Shown: positions 33,519 through 43,664, numbered from the stretch's first letter. The stretch: DNA of 64,000 nucleotides from Chryseobacterium sp. (GCA_027492795.1 JAPUEB010000017.1:30905-94904); one strand, 5' to 3'. Notes: generated from the letters alone by a model not told the origin. Numbers and translations: made by a program.

Positions 33519-35078
33519 TTATGCGGATGGATTTTCCGGTTTTGGAGGTTCAGAATTGGTCTTTTCCTGAACTTTGGCTTCCAAAATTTTGGTAACTTCT
33601 TCTTTGTCCTTTCCTTTCAGATAATCAGGTAAATTCAATCCTGCCATATTGAATAAATCGTTTAATGGCGGTACTGTTTTCATCATTCCGGAAACAAAAT
33701 TGGCGGTCGAGGTATTTCCATCTTGATTGTTTCCGCCATCCCAAACTGTAATTTTATCAATCTTGATATTTTTCACGGCTTCCACTTGAGTTTTCACCAA
33801 TTCAGGAAGTTTTTCAATTAACAATAACTGGAAGGCGCTGTTCGTGTCGCCACCTGCAGCCTGAACGATTTTGTCGTAACCTTCTGCCTGTTTTGTCAAA
33901 ATTTCATAGAGACCTTTTGCTTCGGCTTCCATTTTTGCAAAAATGGCGTCGGCTTCTCCTTTTGCCTGCAAACGGATTTTTTCGGCTTCGGCTTGTGCGT
34001 CAATAATCGCTTTTTGCTTAGAAATTTCGGCAGGAACTACGATGTTGGCGTTTTGTGTAGAACGTTCTCTTTCCGCTCTTGCAGTTTCGGCTTTTTGTTC
34101 CGCGAGATACGATTCTTCCAAGGCTTTTGCCTGTTGCACTTTTTCCGCAGCGATGGCGATTTTCAAGGCTTCTGCTTCTTTTTCACGTCTTGCTGCATCG
34201 GAATTGGCGATGGTAATTTTTGCCTCGTTTTCACCTTTCACAGCGAGTGAATTTGCCAAAGATGTGGCAATTCTGGATTCTCTGTCGGCTTCTGCTTTAC
34301 CAATTTCTTCGTCTTTTACCGCGGATGCAATGCTAACTTCCCTATCTTTTTGTGTAACGGCAATTTTTACGTCGCGGTCTCTCATCGTTTCAGCGATTAC
34401 GACGTCTTTTTCTCTGTCTGCGCTTGCTTTTCCAGTTTCCCCGATTTTTTCCTGTTCCGCAACCGAAATTTTGGCTTCGTTGATGGCTTTTGCAGCGGCT
34501 TCTTTTCCTAATGCTTCAATGTATCCGGACTCATCTTTGATGTCGGTAACGTTTACGTTGATGAGTTTCAGACCGATTTTCTTTAATTCCGTATCTACGT
34601 TTTTAGAAATGTTGTCTAAAAATTTATCTCTGTCTGTATTAATTTCTTCAATCGTCATCGTCGCAATCACCAAACGTAACTGACCAAATAAAATATCTTT
34701 AGAAAGTTCCTGAATTTGCTCCGGCGTTAATCCCAATAATCTTTCCGCAGCATTTCCCATCGTATCTGGTTCGGTAGAAATCGCAATGGTGAAACGACAA
34801 GGTACATCAATTCTAATATTTTGTTTTGAAAGCGCGTTGGTAAGATTGGTTTCAATGGAAATCGGCTTCAAATCAAGATACGCGTAATCCTGAATCACAG
34901 GCCAAACGAAAGCACCGCCGCCGTGAATACATTTTGCCGAACTTCCGCCGGTTTTCCCGTAAATCACGAGAATTTTGTCGGACGGACAGCGTTTATACCT
35001 TGAAATTAAGGCTAAAAAAGTGACGAATAATACAAAAACCAATACGACGATGAGTATTAGTGTTCCGGATAGTCCCAT
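33519..35078 (-). CDS. flotillin-family protein
   Basis: 519 aa. N-terminal membrane anchor (GTLILIVVLVFVLFVTFLALI, about residues 5-25), then an SPFH/band 7 domain (to ~190), then a long Ala/Glu/Lys-rich coiled coil (~200-420, many AEREK/ADRE blocks), and a C-terminal oligomerisation part. Bacterial flotillins organise functional membrane microdomains. The upstream gene encodes an NfeD-like partner, the classic yuaF-floT pairing. The tail ends with Pro/Glu-rich sequence. Confidence 0.95.
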   Translation of the reverse strand: MGLSGTLILIVVLVFVLFVTFLALISRYKRCPSDKILVIYGKTGGSSAKCIHGGGAFVWPVIQDYAYLDLKPISIETNLTNALSKQNIRIDVPCRFTIAISTEPDTMGNAAERLLGLTPEQIQELSKDILFGQLRLVIATMTIEEINTDRDKFLDNISKNVDTELKKIGLKLINVNVTDIKDESGYIEALGKEAAAKAINEAKISVAEQEKIGETGKASADREKDVVIAETMRDRDVKIAVTQKDREVSIASAVKDEEIGKAEADRESRIATSLANSLAVKGENEAKITIANSDAARREKEAEALKIAIAAEKVQQAKALEESYLAEQKAETARAERERSTQNANIVVPAEISKQKAIIDAQAEAEKIRLQAKGEADAIFAKMEAEAKGLYEILTKQAEGYDKIVQAAGGDTNSAFQLLLIEKLPELVKTQVEAVKNIKIDKITVWDGGNNQDGNTSTANFVSGMMKTVPPLNDLFNMAGLNLPDYLKGKDKEEVTKILEAKVQEKTNSEPPKPENPSA

Positions 35079-35099
35079 AAGAAAAGTGTTTTAAGTTGT

Positions 35100-35245
35100 T
35101 TAAATTTGGTGCATTTGGTGCAAGGTTGCAATTGGTGCAAGTTTCGAGTTTCAGGTTTCAGGTTTAAAGTTGTTCAAAAATTTCAAATTGTTCAATGTCG
35201 TTCAAAAAGTTCAAAATTGTTCAAATTGTTCAAAAATGTTAAAAT
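35100..35245. repeat. low-complexity TTCAAA/TTGTTC region between flotillin and NfeD genes
   Basis: TTGGTGCA appears three times near 35110-35140, then many TTCAAA/TTGTTCAA words. No gene or clear hairpin; probably a slippage-prone spacer. Confidence 0.6.
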
Positions 35246-35283
35246 GTTTGGACTTCGGACTTCGGTCTCCCTACTTCTAACTC

Positions 35284-35853
35284 CTATATTTTTGAAACGA
35301 TTAGAATTCTGTCTTGAACATCGACGACTTTTACCATTGATGCTGAATTAATTTGTTCTTCTGAATTCGTCATTGCAGAAAGTTCGTGGTTAGAACCTTT
35401 TACAGAAATCTGCACTTTTCCCGAACCGGACATTTTTGGTGGAATATTGATGTAAACTTCACCTGTTTTCCCTACTAATGATGAAATGTTAAACGTATTG
35501 TCTTCCGTTAATTTCAAAATTTGCTTGATAATGAAAAAGAATAAAGCCACGAAAACGGCTCCTACAATCACAGCAATTGCAAGCAAAAGCATTTTGTTTG
35601 AAAAACTGTCGTAAAGCGTAACGCCTGTCCATCCAAAACCAAGGAGAAAATTAATTAAATTTCGCAAAGAAAATAATTGAAAAGGAGCATCTGCATGGTC
35701 GAGATTTCCGTCGAAATCTGCGTTTACGCCATCAGAAGCATCACTTCCAATGAAAGTCAATACCGTTTGAATGAGAAATATCAAACTCGTTACAATCGCA
35801 GTAATCCAAAATCCCTGTTGAAGCGAATCCATTCCTTCTAGAAAAGAAAACAT
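35284..35853 (-). CDS. NfeD-like membrane protein, partner of flotillin
   Basis: 189 aa from the ATG at 35853 (MFSFLEGMDSLQQ). About three transmembrane segments in residues ~12-115, then a C-terminal OB-fold-like domain (SSLVGKTGEVYINIPP, GSGKVQISVKG, VKVVDVQDRILIVSKI) typical of NfeD/YuaF. NfeD proteins are encoded next to flotillins and help place them in the membrane. Same strand, 205 bp ahead of the flotillin gene. Confidence 0.85.
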   Translation of the reverse strand: MFSFLEGMDSLQQGFWITAIVTSLIFLIQTVLTFIGSDASDGVNADFDGNLDHADAPFQLFSLRNLINFLLGFGWTGVTLYDSFSNKMLLLAIAVIVGAVFVALFFFIIKQILKLTEDNTFNISSLVGKTGEVYINIPPKMSGSGKVQISVKGSNHELSAMTNSEEQINSASMVKVVDVQDRILIVSKI

Positions 35854-35953
35854 AAATTTATTTTTATAGTTTCTCAAATATAAAGATTTCCTTCAAACTT
35901 TGTGGAAGATTGTTGATAAGATTTAGGTTTTTCCGTTAGTTTTTCAAACAAAA

Positions 35954-35987
35954 AACCCTTTCAGCGATTTGAAACGCTGAAAGGGTT
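35954..35987 (-). terminator. strong palindromic terminator after pepE
   Basis: AACCCTTTCAGCG and CGCTGAAAGGGTT arms (13 bp, 8-nt loop), followed on the minus strand by TTTTTTGTTTG. A copy with identical arms lies at 42757-42789. Confidence 0.85.
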
Positions 35988-36010
35988 CGTGGGAAATTCA
36001 ACCGATGAAA

Positions 36011-36703
36011 CTACAACTCCGTAATGGGTTCAATTTCGTAAGGTTCTTTGTCTTTTTCAAAAATTCGGGTGAGTTCTTTTCCTTCCACGAAAATATGGTC
36101 GCCAATTCTGCGAATCCAGTTTCCTTCGCGTAAACCGACTACTTTGATATCGTTTTGGGTGAGAAATTCTTTGATTCGGGTTTCTCGGGTTTCTCCGTTG
36201 TGCTTCAAATCGGGGTTTGGATCGAGGTAATGCGGATTAATGTTGAACGGAACCAGAGCCATACAATCGAAACTTGGCGGATAAACAATCGGCATATCGT
36301 TCGTGGTTTTCATATTGATTCCGCCGATGTTGCTTCCTGCGCTGCAACCGAGATATGGTTTTCCGCTTTTTACATTTTCGGCTAAAATGTTCATTAAACC
36401 TTCTTCGTGAAGTGTTTTTACCAAAAGAAATGTGTTTCCGCCGCCTGTGAAATAGGCTTTTGCTTCGTTGACAGCTTTTTCTTTGTCCTCAAATTCGTGC
36501 AAACCGCGAACACGGATGTTTATTTTTTCAAAAAACTCTGCGGCTTTTTTGGTGTAGTCGTCGTGGGAGATTCCAGATGGACGCGCAAACGGAATGAAAA
36601 GTATTTCGTGAATTCCATCATAAAGATTGATGATTTCTTCTTTGAGGTATGCTAAATAGGCGCCGCCGAAAAGTGTGGAGGTGGATGCGAGGATGATATT
36701 CAT
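36011..36703 (-). CDS. pepE: peptidase E (Asp-specific dipeptidase, S51)
   Basis: 230 aa. Cleaves dipeptides with N-terminal aspartate. Family blocks: FIPFARPSG, YFTGGGNTFLLVKTL, catalytic Ser in GCSAGSNIGG, Asp in SFDCMALVPFN and His in NPHYLDPNPD. It is a single gene with a strong terminator; pyrophosphate of a different substrate is unlikely given the intact triad. Confidence 0.93.
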   Translation of the reverse strand: MNIILASTSTLFGGAYLAYLKEEIINLYDGIHEILFIPFARPSGISHDDYTKKAAEFFEKINIRVRGLHEFEDKEKAVNEAKAYFTGGGNTFLLVKTLHEEGLMNILAENVKSGKPYLGCSAGSNIGGINMKTTNDMPIVYPPSFDCMALVPFNINPHYLDPNPDLKHNGETRETRIKEFLTQNDIKVVGLREGNWIRRIGDHIFVEGKELTRIFEKDKEPYEIEPITEL

Positions 36704-36840
36704 AGAGAGGGTTTGAATTGGTCTGGTGTTGTTTGATGTTGTTTGATTTGAGTTTTTTTGAGATTATTTAATTTCAAAACTTTAATGTATGTAAAATTAC
36801 GAAAGATTGCAATACAGTGAAGTAATCTACCATCAAAAAT

Positions 36841-36872
36841 AAAAGGCTACCAAATGAATGATAGCCTTTTTA
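36841..36872 (-). terminator. terminator of the T9SS adhesin-like gene
   Basis: AAAAGGCTA and TAGCCTTTT arms with T-rich flanks, about 80 bp after the stop codon at 36950. Confidence 0.7.
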
Positions 36873-36949
36873 TTATAAAAGTACTGAAACTTTAGTGATG
36901 TTCGTAAGCCAGATATTTTAGCAAACAAATCATTATAAACATTAAATGT

Positions 36950-38533
36950 TTATTTTATCACTTTTTTGGTTACAGTTTCTTTCTCTGTAGTTACTTTCAC
37001 CACATAAACACCTTTGCTCTCAACTACAAAAGAAGTTTTGTTCGTGTTTGGTTTTAATTGTTTTACCAATCTTCCTGCAGCATCATAAACTTCAATTGTT
37101 TTTATTTTTGATGGAGCGTTTACTGTGAATTGTTCACCATCTTTGTAGATTACTAATTCATTTTTAACAACATCTAAAGTATTCAAAGCGCCATTGTTTT
37201 GATATACTATTTCAAATCTGTCCTGTTGCTCCAAAGCATCCGTTGTAAACGTGTAGGATGACTGCTGAAGGTTGGTATAGGTACCCAATAATTTATCTTT
37301 TAAATAAATTTCCTGTCCATTGGAGAACAATCCTGTTTTATCATAAAGAGAAATGGTGTACTGACCTGCAACAGAATGTTTATTACCTAAAATCACCACA
37401 TCGGTATTTACAAAATTGCCTCTACCTTGTATTGCAAGTTTATCGGCATTGTTGATGTAGCTGTAGATAGCATTAGTACCTGTACTCATCATTTTAGAAT
37501 CGAATAAATCCAAAGTATTTTGTGCACCTTGTCCGTAAGTAATTGCAATTGTAGATTGTGTTGATGCAGGAGTAGTAATTTTCACCCAATACTTACCTTC
37601 GGTTGCACTTTGTGCTGCCTTGTTTACGAAAGTTGAGGCTGTTGCTGCATTACGCATAGCATTTGTAAATTGTGTACTGCTTCCAATCGCTTTCACAATA
37701 AAGCCTTGTCCAGGTTTTACAGATAAACCATTTGTATTGGTATTACCGTTCGTCCATGTTTCGGAAACTGCATTGAAAATCCTCCATCCGGTTGCATTTT
37801 GCTCTTGTTGTGTTGTGGAGGTAACTGTATCCCAGAAATAAATGGATTCAAAAATTCCGTTATTACCTCCGTTGTATAAGCTTTTCAAGTTCAAGTTGGA
37901 AGGGTATGGATTTCCAATAAGGTTCCAAGTATTTCCATTAGCAGTGTTTGGAGTACTGTTAAGAGTTACCGTCAGATTACCATTATTAGGAGTTCCTTGA
38001 AAAGTAACTGGAGAAGCAGCCGCCGGAACTTTTACAGAATAACCAATACCGGTTCCACCGCTTACAGGATTTGCAACGACATCGTAATAATCTGTACCTG
38101 TATTATAGGTCATTACATAAGTAGGGGTTCCTGCTGCACCGTATATTCCATACATATTTTGTCCTACAACTGGTGAGCTCCAGAACACGTACTTATCAGC
38201 GGCACTGGTGGAGTTTTTATTTAATTTAAAAGTTGATCCTGTACCTGCCGTATAAGTAGAAGTTGTGCCTTGCAAGAAGTTTCCGCCATCATTTACTACT
38301 ATTTCTCCATTATTCGCTACTGCATTATCAACCGTAAAAGCATTGTTGATGGTTAATTTTTTTCCTGCATTTACCGTAAGGCTACAAGCTGAAATATCTG
38401 CACTTGTTGTAAGGTCATCATTAATAATAACTCCTTTGGTAGCATCCGGAGTTTCGGACCATCCACCTGTAGCTGCGTAAAGTGTATTGTCATACGTTGC
38501 TGTAGGTACAGTAAAGGTTACATTATCGGACAC
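36950..38533 (-). CDS. C-terminal part with T9SS type A sorting domain
   Basis: 527 aa from the first in-frame ATG, but the true frame is open upstream to the frameshift near 38800, so this ATG is not a real start. The last ~75 residues (LVIYKDGEQFTVNAPSKI, IEVYDAAGRLVKQL, SKGVYVVKVTTEKETVTKKV) are a Por-type C-terminal sorting signal: the passenger crosses the outer membrane by type IX secretion. Confidence 0.75.
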   Translation of the reverse strand: MSDNVTFTVPTATYDNTLYAATGGWSETPDATKGVIINDDLTTSADISACSLTVNAGKKLTINNAFTVDNAVANNGEIVVNDGGNFLQGTTSTYTAGTGSTFKLNKNSTSAADKYVFWSSPVVGQNMYGIYGAAGTPTYVMTYNTGTDYYDVVANPVSGGTGIGYSVKVPAAASPVTFQGTPNNGNLTVTLNSTPNTANGNTWNLIGNPYPSNLNLKSLYNGGNNGIFESIYFWDTVTSTTQQEQNATGWRIFNAVSETWTNGNTNTNGLSVKPGQGFIVKAIGSSTQFTNAMRNAATASTFVNKAAQSATEGKYWVKITTPASTQSTIAITYGQGAQNTLDLFDSKMMSTGTNAIYSYINNADKLAIQGRGNFVNTDVVILGNKHSVAGQYTISLYDKTGLFSNGQEIYLKDKLLGTYTNLQQSSYTFTTDALEQQDRFEIVYQNNGALNTLDVVKNELVIYKDGEQFTVNAPSKIKTIEVYDAAGRLVKQLKPNTNKTSFVVESKGVYVVKVTTEKETVTKKVIK

Positions 38534-38673
38534 TTCACAAGTGCCGTTTGCTGATTTTGCAGTATAGGTAATAGTGCTTGTTGGTTTTGCATAAAGCGTG
38601 GTTGCATGCGAAGTGCCATCATAAGCTGTGGTACATGCAGCATCTGTAAATAGATTGGTGTTAGGTGACCAAA

Positions 38674-41600
38674 CTATTTTTTGGTAAAATTCAAATTTTG
38701 CATTAGGTCTATTTGCAGATGCGCCAGATGAACCCCATGATGTAAGCGCATCAAACCCTGGAATACCATTAGAAACAGTATCCGAAGCACCATAAATACC
38801 GTATTATTACCTGTTGTTGCAGTATAAAAAACAGTTGTTCCAGATCCATTTCCTGAATTTCCGGCGTTGTGTACGGTTTCTACAATCAGGTTGCTAGTTC
38901 CATCCCAAAGGAATGGAGTGGATAAGGTAAACATTGCCCATCCTGTTGCTGAAGGTGTGAAAGTGGTACTATTGTAAACTGTTGTAGTTCCAGTTTCAAA
39001 AGCTGTCAATGTAGAAGCTGTGGTTAGTTTCATTCTTATGGTAAAGTCCTTACAAGCCTTTGCAGCGAAAGCAGCTATATTTAAACCCACAGACTTTATA
39101 GTTGACCCTGCTGTTAATCCTTGTGCTGATAATTCTGCTGCCGTGTAAATCATCTGATGTTTTACACCTCCGTAAAGACCACTAAATGGATTTGGATAGC
39201 TCGATGTAGTCGTGGCAGTTGCACCAGTGCCAATAGTTGCAGTACCATTAGATACCCCACCCGTTGCAGTAAGCGTTTGCACGATACCTCCACAAATAGA
39301 TGCATTGGTATTGGTAATATCTACAGCTGTTGGAAATTGTTTTATAGTTGCTGTAACAGCTGTTCTAGTTAACGATTCGCAAAGTCCGGTGGAAGCTGCA
39401 ACATAATAAGTGGTGGAAGAAGAAACACTTGGTGTAGTCCAGCTACCTGAAGTTGTTGTTGCCAAAGCACTACCCCCTGTTGCAGCAGCATACCACTTGT
39501 ATTCTGTTGTGGACGCATTCCCGGTTGCAGAAAGTGTTACAGTTCCAGTACCACAGTTTTCACCACCAGTTACCGCGGAGATTGCAGCAGCACAAGGTTT
39601 TTTAAGGGATACATTATCGATGGCAGCAGGATTTTGCGTTCCTACAGAAACATCGTTTCTCCATTCAAATACCAAACGTGCACTTTGTCCGGCAAATGTT
39701 GAAAAATCAACATTGTTGTTTTGGTATGTTGCAAATGCCGTAGAAACATTAAAGTTACCTCCCACCTGTATTCTTCCGGAGCCTGATGTTATTTGCGTTC
39801 CTGCAGTTGGAACATAACTTAACGGAACCAACCAAACTCTTAAATAATCACAACATGATTCTCCATTAGCTTTCCAATCAAAGGATAGCTCCAAATTTGT
39901 TGTTCCCGTAGGAATTTCAATATCGCGATAAGCTTGGACTACAGAAGTTGAAGTAATCGTATAAACATTTGTAGTACCTGAATCGTTGGAAATGTACAAA
40001 GAATTAGCACCGCCGTTATTAACTGCACTACCAACTACCCATTTATTTGTTTGAGTTCCATTGACAAAACTCCAGTTGTTAGTTCCTTCAAAACCATCTG
40101 CAAAATCAAGGCTAGCCAGAACTTGTGATGTAGTGAGCGTACCTGTAAGATAAGAACTGTCGCAAGAACCGTTGTTGGCTTTTACTCTTATATAATATAG
40201 TGTAGAAGTGCTTAAACCCGTAAGGTTATACGTGTTTGTAGTGATGCCGGTAACAGGATATCCGGAAACAGCTGTCGTATAACCGGAATCGGTATAAACT
40301 TCAACTGTATAAGATAAAGTTCCCGCTGTACCTCCTCCTGTTGGGGCAGTCCAACCAATTGTTGCAGAATTATTTGTAAATGCTGACGAAGTAAAGGAAG
40401 TAGGAGCACCCGCACAAGTAGTTTTACTACCGTTTATGTTCGCAGAGGAGTACCAAGGCGCTCCAGAACAGTCCGGTGAAACCCCTGTTGTGCCGTTTCT
40501 GGAAAATACATAATAATAATATTGGGTATTGGCTGTCAAAGCACTTTGTGTGTTCGTTAATGCGGTACCATTATAAATACAAAAATAAGTATTAGTACCA
40601 TTGGTTAAACTTGAAACAGCGGTTGTACTATTTACGGTATATTGTGTTCCATTTGTCAGCGTAGGAGCTACATTACTGGTACTTCTAAAAACTACGTAGG
40701 CTGTAGGTGCAGTAGTAGGAGCCGTCCAAGTAATTGTGGTTGCGGTTGCGGAAACTGCAGAGAAAGATATAGATGCCGGTTCTGATGGTAGATTACAAGC
40801 CGTTGTAAATGTTCCCTGGCTCGACCAATTGCTAAAATCTGTATCACTACATTTTCCTCTTACCCAGAAATAATAAGTAGTTCCTGCTGAAAGTGAAGTT
40901 AAATCTGCTGTTGTAGTTCCTGCCAAAGTACTACCTGTTGGAGTGGTAGAAGCAGTTGGTGCGGTTGAACTTGTGCTTCTATAATATTCGTAACCACTTG
41001 CAGGAGCTGTTCCAGGAGCTGTCCAAGAAATCGTCGCAGTAGATGAGGTAACATTTGAGGAGGTTAATCCTGTTGGAGAAAAGCAAGTCGGTGGAGTCCA
41101 AGTATAAGTCAAGCCACTTGCTGGGAAAATAGTATTGGTTGCAGTAGAAGTTGCCGTATTTAATGTTCCCGCGGTTGTTGATGCCCAATTTGAAGTCGTA
41201 GTTCTGTTATTAAAATCTGTGCTTGCAGCACCTCTTAAGCCTACTTCAAATATATTTGATGCATTGACATAAGGAAAATCATAAATAAAATTGATAATAT
41301 TTGATCCTTCGTTTAATACAATTTGGAAATTAAAATAATCACTTGGTGCAACAGTTGTATATCTGGAAAATTTAGACCATTGTACCACTAATTTTCTGTT
41401 CGGTGCCGCACCAATGGTTTCATATCGAATTGTACCATTATGAAATCTTATATTTCTACCAGTTCCGGTGGTAGTCGCATTAGCATTCATAGTAACGTTA
41501 TTAGTAGTTACTGCGTTAACTAATGACCCTGTGGTAATACCTGTACCAGACATGGCATCACCCACAGATATACCTAGGGTACTACCTGCCGTCATAGCAA

Positions 41601-42012
41601 CCGCTGCACTACCTGAAGTTGTTGAACCAGTAAAAAACTGTCTTCCAAACAAATCCATAGCTGCTGCAGAGATTACATTATTTGTAGTACCACTAGAAAT
41701 TGGCGTATGAGAAGAAACCGGTGTTGTACTTCCCATACTAATCCATCCGTTTACATTCATACCAAATGCGTCGTAAGATATTCCATTATAAACAAATGTA
41801 AAACCTATTGGTAAATTAGTGTACACCTCAGAATCTAACGTAGTTGTGGTGTTGGATGAGTAAACAGTGCCACCTGTTATAGGCGTATAAGAACCATTAG
41901 ACTGCGAAAATCCATATGCTGAAACCTGTCCAAAGGCAAATCCCGACAGAAATACAGATAGCAGAAAGAAATAAATTTTCTGCCAAAAAAAGAAATTTGT
42001 AGATTTTTTCAT
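38674..42012 (-). CDS. N-terminal part of the T9SS-secreted Fn3 protein
   Basis: 1112 aa as read; the last ~45 residues are out of frame. Signal peptide (FLLSVFLSGFAFGQ, about residues 15-29). Fn3 domains start near residues 307 (CFSPTGLTSSNVTSST), 406 (CNLPSEPASISFSAVS) and 537 (CAGAPTSFTSSAFTNN). A domain with DGFEGTNNWSFVNG and GARL-type strands follows (~637-800), then an Ig-like repeat (CGTGTVTLSATGNAST). Composition is rich in Thr, Ser and Gly, as in secreted adhesins. Confidence 0.8.
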   Translation of the reverse strand: MKKSTNFFFWQKIYFFLLSVFLSGFAFGQVSAYGFSQSNGSYTPITGGTVYSSNTTTTLDSEVYTNLPIGFTFVYNGISYDAFGMNVNGWISMGSTTPVSSHTPISSGTTNNVISAAAMDLFGRQFFTGSTTSGSAAVAMTAGSTLGISVGDAMSGTGITTGSLVNAVTTNNVTMNANATTTGTGRNIRFHNGTIRYETIGAAPNRKLVVQWSKFSRYTTVAPSDYFNFQIVLNEGSNIINFIYDFPYVNASNIFEVGLRGAASTDFNNRTTTSNWASTTAGTLNTATSTATNTIFPASGLTYTWTPPTCFSPTGLTSSNVTSSTATISWTAPGTAPASGYEYYRSTSSTAPTASTTPTGSTLAGTTTADLTSLSAGTTYYFWVRGKCSDTDFSNWSSQGTFTTACNLPSEPASISFSAVSATATTITWTAPTTAPTAYVVFRSTSNVAPTLTNGTQYTVNSTTAVSSLTNGTNTYFCIYNGTALTNTQSALTANTQYYYYVFSRNGTTGVSPDCSGAPWYSSANINGSKTTCAGAPTSFTSSAFTNNSATIGWTAPTGGGTAGTLSYTVEVYTDSGYTTAVSGYPVTGITTNTYNLTGLSTSTLYYIRVKANNGSCDSSYLTGTLTTSQVLASLDFADGFEGTNNWSFVNGTQTNKWVVGSAVNNGGANSLYISNDSGTTNVYTITSTSVVQAYRDIEIPTGTTNLELSFDWKANGESCCDYLRVWLVPLSYVPTAGTQITSGSGRIQVGGNFNVSTAFATYQNNNVDFSTFAGQSARLVFEWRNDVSVGTQNPAAIDNVSLKKPCAAAISAVTGGENCGTGTVTLSATGNASTTEYKWYAAATGGSALATTTSGSWTTPSVSSSTTYYVAASTGLCESLTRTAVTATIKQFPTAVDITNTNASICGGIVQTLTATGGVSNGTATIGTGATATTTSSYPNPFSGLYGGVKHQMIYTAAELSAQGLTAGSTIKSVGLNIAAFAAKACKDFTIRMKLTTASTLTAFETGTTTVYNSTTFTPSATGWAMFTLSTPFLWDGTSNLIVETVHNAGNSGNGSGTTVFYTATTGNNTVFMVLRILFLMVFQGLMRLHHGVHLAHLQIDLMQNLNFTKK

Positions 42013-42708
42013 AAAGTTAGTTGATATTATTTGTGAATTTTTTAAGGAATTTGCATTTTATTTGAGGGGATAAATATAAAAATAATTCCTATACTGATGC
42101 CAAAAAATGTATTTTTTTTATTTATCCCATTTAAAAACAACTATTCTACACCATCAAAACTAACTCTTGGATGAAAATCGTTTAATTTTTTTTTAAGTAA
42201 ATTATATTGTTACTTATCTTTTGGATTGGCATCAGAAAAAAAATCTAAGAAAATGCTGCAGCTGTTTAATTTTTCTTAAAATTTGCAACAACTTATCAAC
42301 AAAAACCTAAAAAATTTAGGGATAGTTTAAAATTCATTAAAATTAATTTTTCCCGACCCTAAAGGTTGTAATTTTAACGAATTTTTCGAGAAGTTTCCTT
42401 CCTTTTTATGCTTAAGGAATTCGAAGAATGTCTTGGCGAAAAGGTAATTTCAACTTTCAACACAAATTTGGAATAGGCCCTTAAAAAGAATCTATTTACA
42501 AACATTATTTGCCAACTATTTCAGTACGAAAATGAAGGAACTTTTTCAAATTATTTTTTTCGTCGTTGATGATACACAGGTCTGTTAATGTAATAATTTT
42601 TGCTGAACAAAAATTGTAGATTTTCATTTCAATCTCAAGAACTTCCTGCTAGGTGAATTCTCATTCTTGAAGCAGTGGTAGTTGAGAAGAATTACAAAAC
42701 CTGTTTTT

Positions 42709-42837
42709 AGCCCAGATGGTAGCATTTGTTTGAGCTCTTTTTCTTTGGATTGGGAAAACCCTTTCAGCGTTTGAAACGCTGAAAGGGTTCAGCGTGGCAA
42801 AGAAAAAAGCGAGTGCGGACAGCTGGACCGAAAGTTC
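42709..42837. repeat. composite element: AGCCCAGAT...CAGCTGGA repeat with a nested palindrome
   Basis: The outer part starts AGCCCAGATGGTAGC and ends GCGGACAGCTGGACCG; CTTTTTCTTTG (42737-42747) and CAAAGAAAAAAG (42798-42809) can pair. Between them lies the palindrome AACCCTTTCAGCG / CGCTGAAAGGGTT (42757-42789), the same as the terminator after pepE. The remaining gap 42013-42708 is AT-rich; it has a decayed CCCTAAAGG piece near 42352 but no gene. Confidence 0.6.
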
Positions 42838-42902
42838 AAAAAAAAGAAAAAACGTGTTGCTCCTTAAAATTAAAGTATTCTAAAAAAATGGCATTTTTTC
42901 GC

Positions 42903-42910
42903 TATCTTTG
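42903..42910 (+). promoter_or_regulatory. -7 element of fsa
   Basis: TATCTTTG, exact TAnnTTTG, 30 bp before the start codon. Confidence 0.55.
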
Positions 42911-42939
42911 CCCCTTGAAAATCTACTAAAAATAAGGGA

Positions 42940-43593
42940 ATGAAATTTTTTATTGACACAGCAAATCTGGACCAAATTCGTGAAGCAAAAGACCTTGGAA
43001 TTTTGGATGGCGTAACGACTAATCCGAGCCTTATGGCGAAAGAGGGAATTAGCGGAACGAACGCGATTTTGCAGCATTACCGCACGATTTGCGAGATTGT
43101 GGACGGCGATATTTCTGCGGAAGTGCTATCCACGACCTACGAAGAAATGATTAAAGAGGGCGAAGAATTGGCGGCAATCCACCCGAATATTGTGGTGAAA
43201 ATTCCGATGATAAAGGACGGCGTGAAGGCGCTGAAATATTTTTCGGATAAGGGAATTAAGACCAATTGTACGCTGATTTTTTCTGCGGGACAAGCGCTTT
43301 TGGCTGCGAAAGCGGGTGCAACGTACGTTTCACCGTTTTTGGGACGTTTGGACGATATTTCTACGGACGGACTGAACCTGATTGATGAAATTCGCACGAT
43401 TTACGATAATTACGGCTACGAAACGCAGATTTTGGCGGCTTCGATTAGAAATTCTATGCACATTATTAACTGTGCGAAAATTGGCGCAGATGTGATTACT
43501 TCTCCTCTTGCCCCGATTTTGAGTTTGCTGAAACATCCTTTGACGGACAGCGGATTGGCCCAGTTTGTAGAGGATTCTAAAAAAATGGCGTGA
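42940..43593 (+). CDS. fsa: fructose-6-phosphate aldolase / small transaldolase (TalC/MipB type)
   Basis: 217 aa, the short transaldolase form. Family blocks: [34 protein letters not shown], the Schiff-base Lys87 in [25 protein letters not shown] and SPFLGRLDD. Such enzymes transfer dihydroxyacetone between sugar phosphates (transaldolase) or cleave fructose 6-phosphate; sequence alone does not separate the two. It is a single gene with its own promoter and a shared terminator. Confidence 0.93.
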   Translation: MKFFIDTANLDQIREAKDLGILDGVTTNPSLMAKEGISGTNAILQHYRTICEIVDGDISAEVLSTTYEEMIKEGEELAAIHPNIVVKIPMIKDGVKALKYFSDKGIKTNCTLIFSAGQALLAAKAGATYVSPFLGRLDDISTDGLNLIDEIRTIYDNYGYETQILAASIRNSMHIINCAKIGADVITSPLAPILSLLKHPLTDSGLAQFVEDSKKMA

Positions 43594-43632
43594 AAAAGAC
43601 GAAATACGAATTGCGAAATTTGAAAGATAAAA

Positions 43633-43660
43633 ACTCCCGAAGCTTGAGGTTTTCGGGAGT
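43633..43660. terminator. bidirectional terminator between fsa and the GLPGLI gene
   Basis: ACTCCCGAA / TTCGGGAGT arms with T runs on both sides, between two convergent genes. Confidence 0.85.
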
Positions 43661-43664
43661 TTTT

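Larger units (their letters stand above)
36950..42012 (-). pseudogene. T9SS-secreted multi-domain (Fn3) protein split by one frameshift
   Basis: Two ORFs (38674-42012 and 36950-38533) are one gene read in two frames. Near 38,800 a one-base deletion shifts the frame: the upstream ORF ends in nonsense-like residues (VFMVLRILFLMVFQGL), while the other frame from 38800 reads GIYGASDTVSNGIPGFDAL and stays open through the next ORF. The combined product would be ~1687 aa. N-terminus: signal peptide ending FAFGQ; then a ~250-residue domain, three Fn3 domains, a jelly-roll-like domain and an Ig-like domain; C-terminus: type A sorting domain. It may be a sequencing error, a pseudogene or a phase-variable gene. 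Confidence 0.85.

Noticed and set aside
33943..34683. 246-aa plus-strand ORF
   Set aside because: Antisense to the flotillin coiled coil; Ala/Ser/Phe-rich composition is the mirror of AEK repeats.
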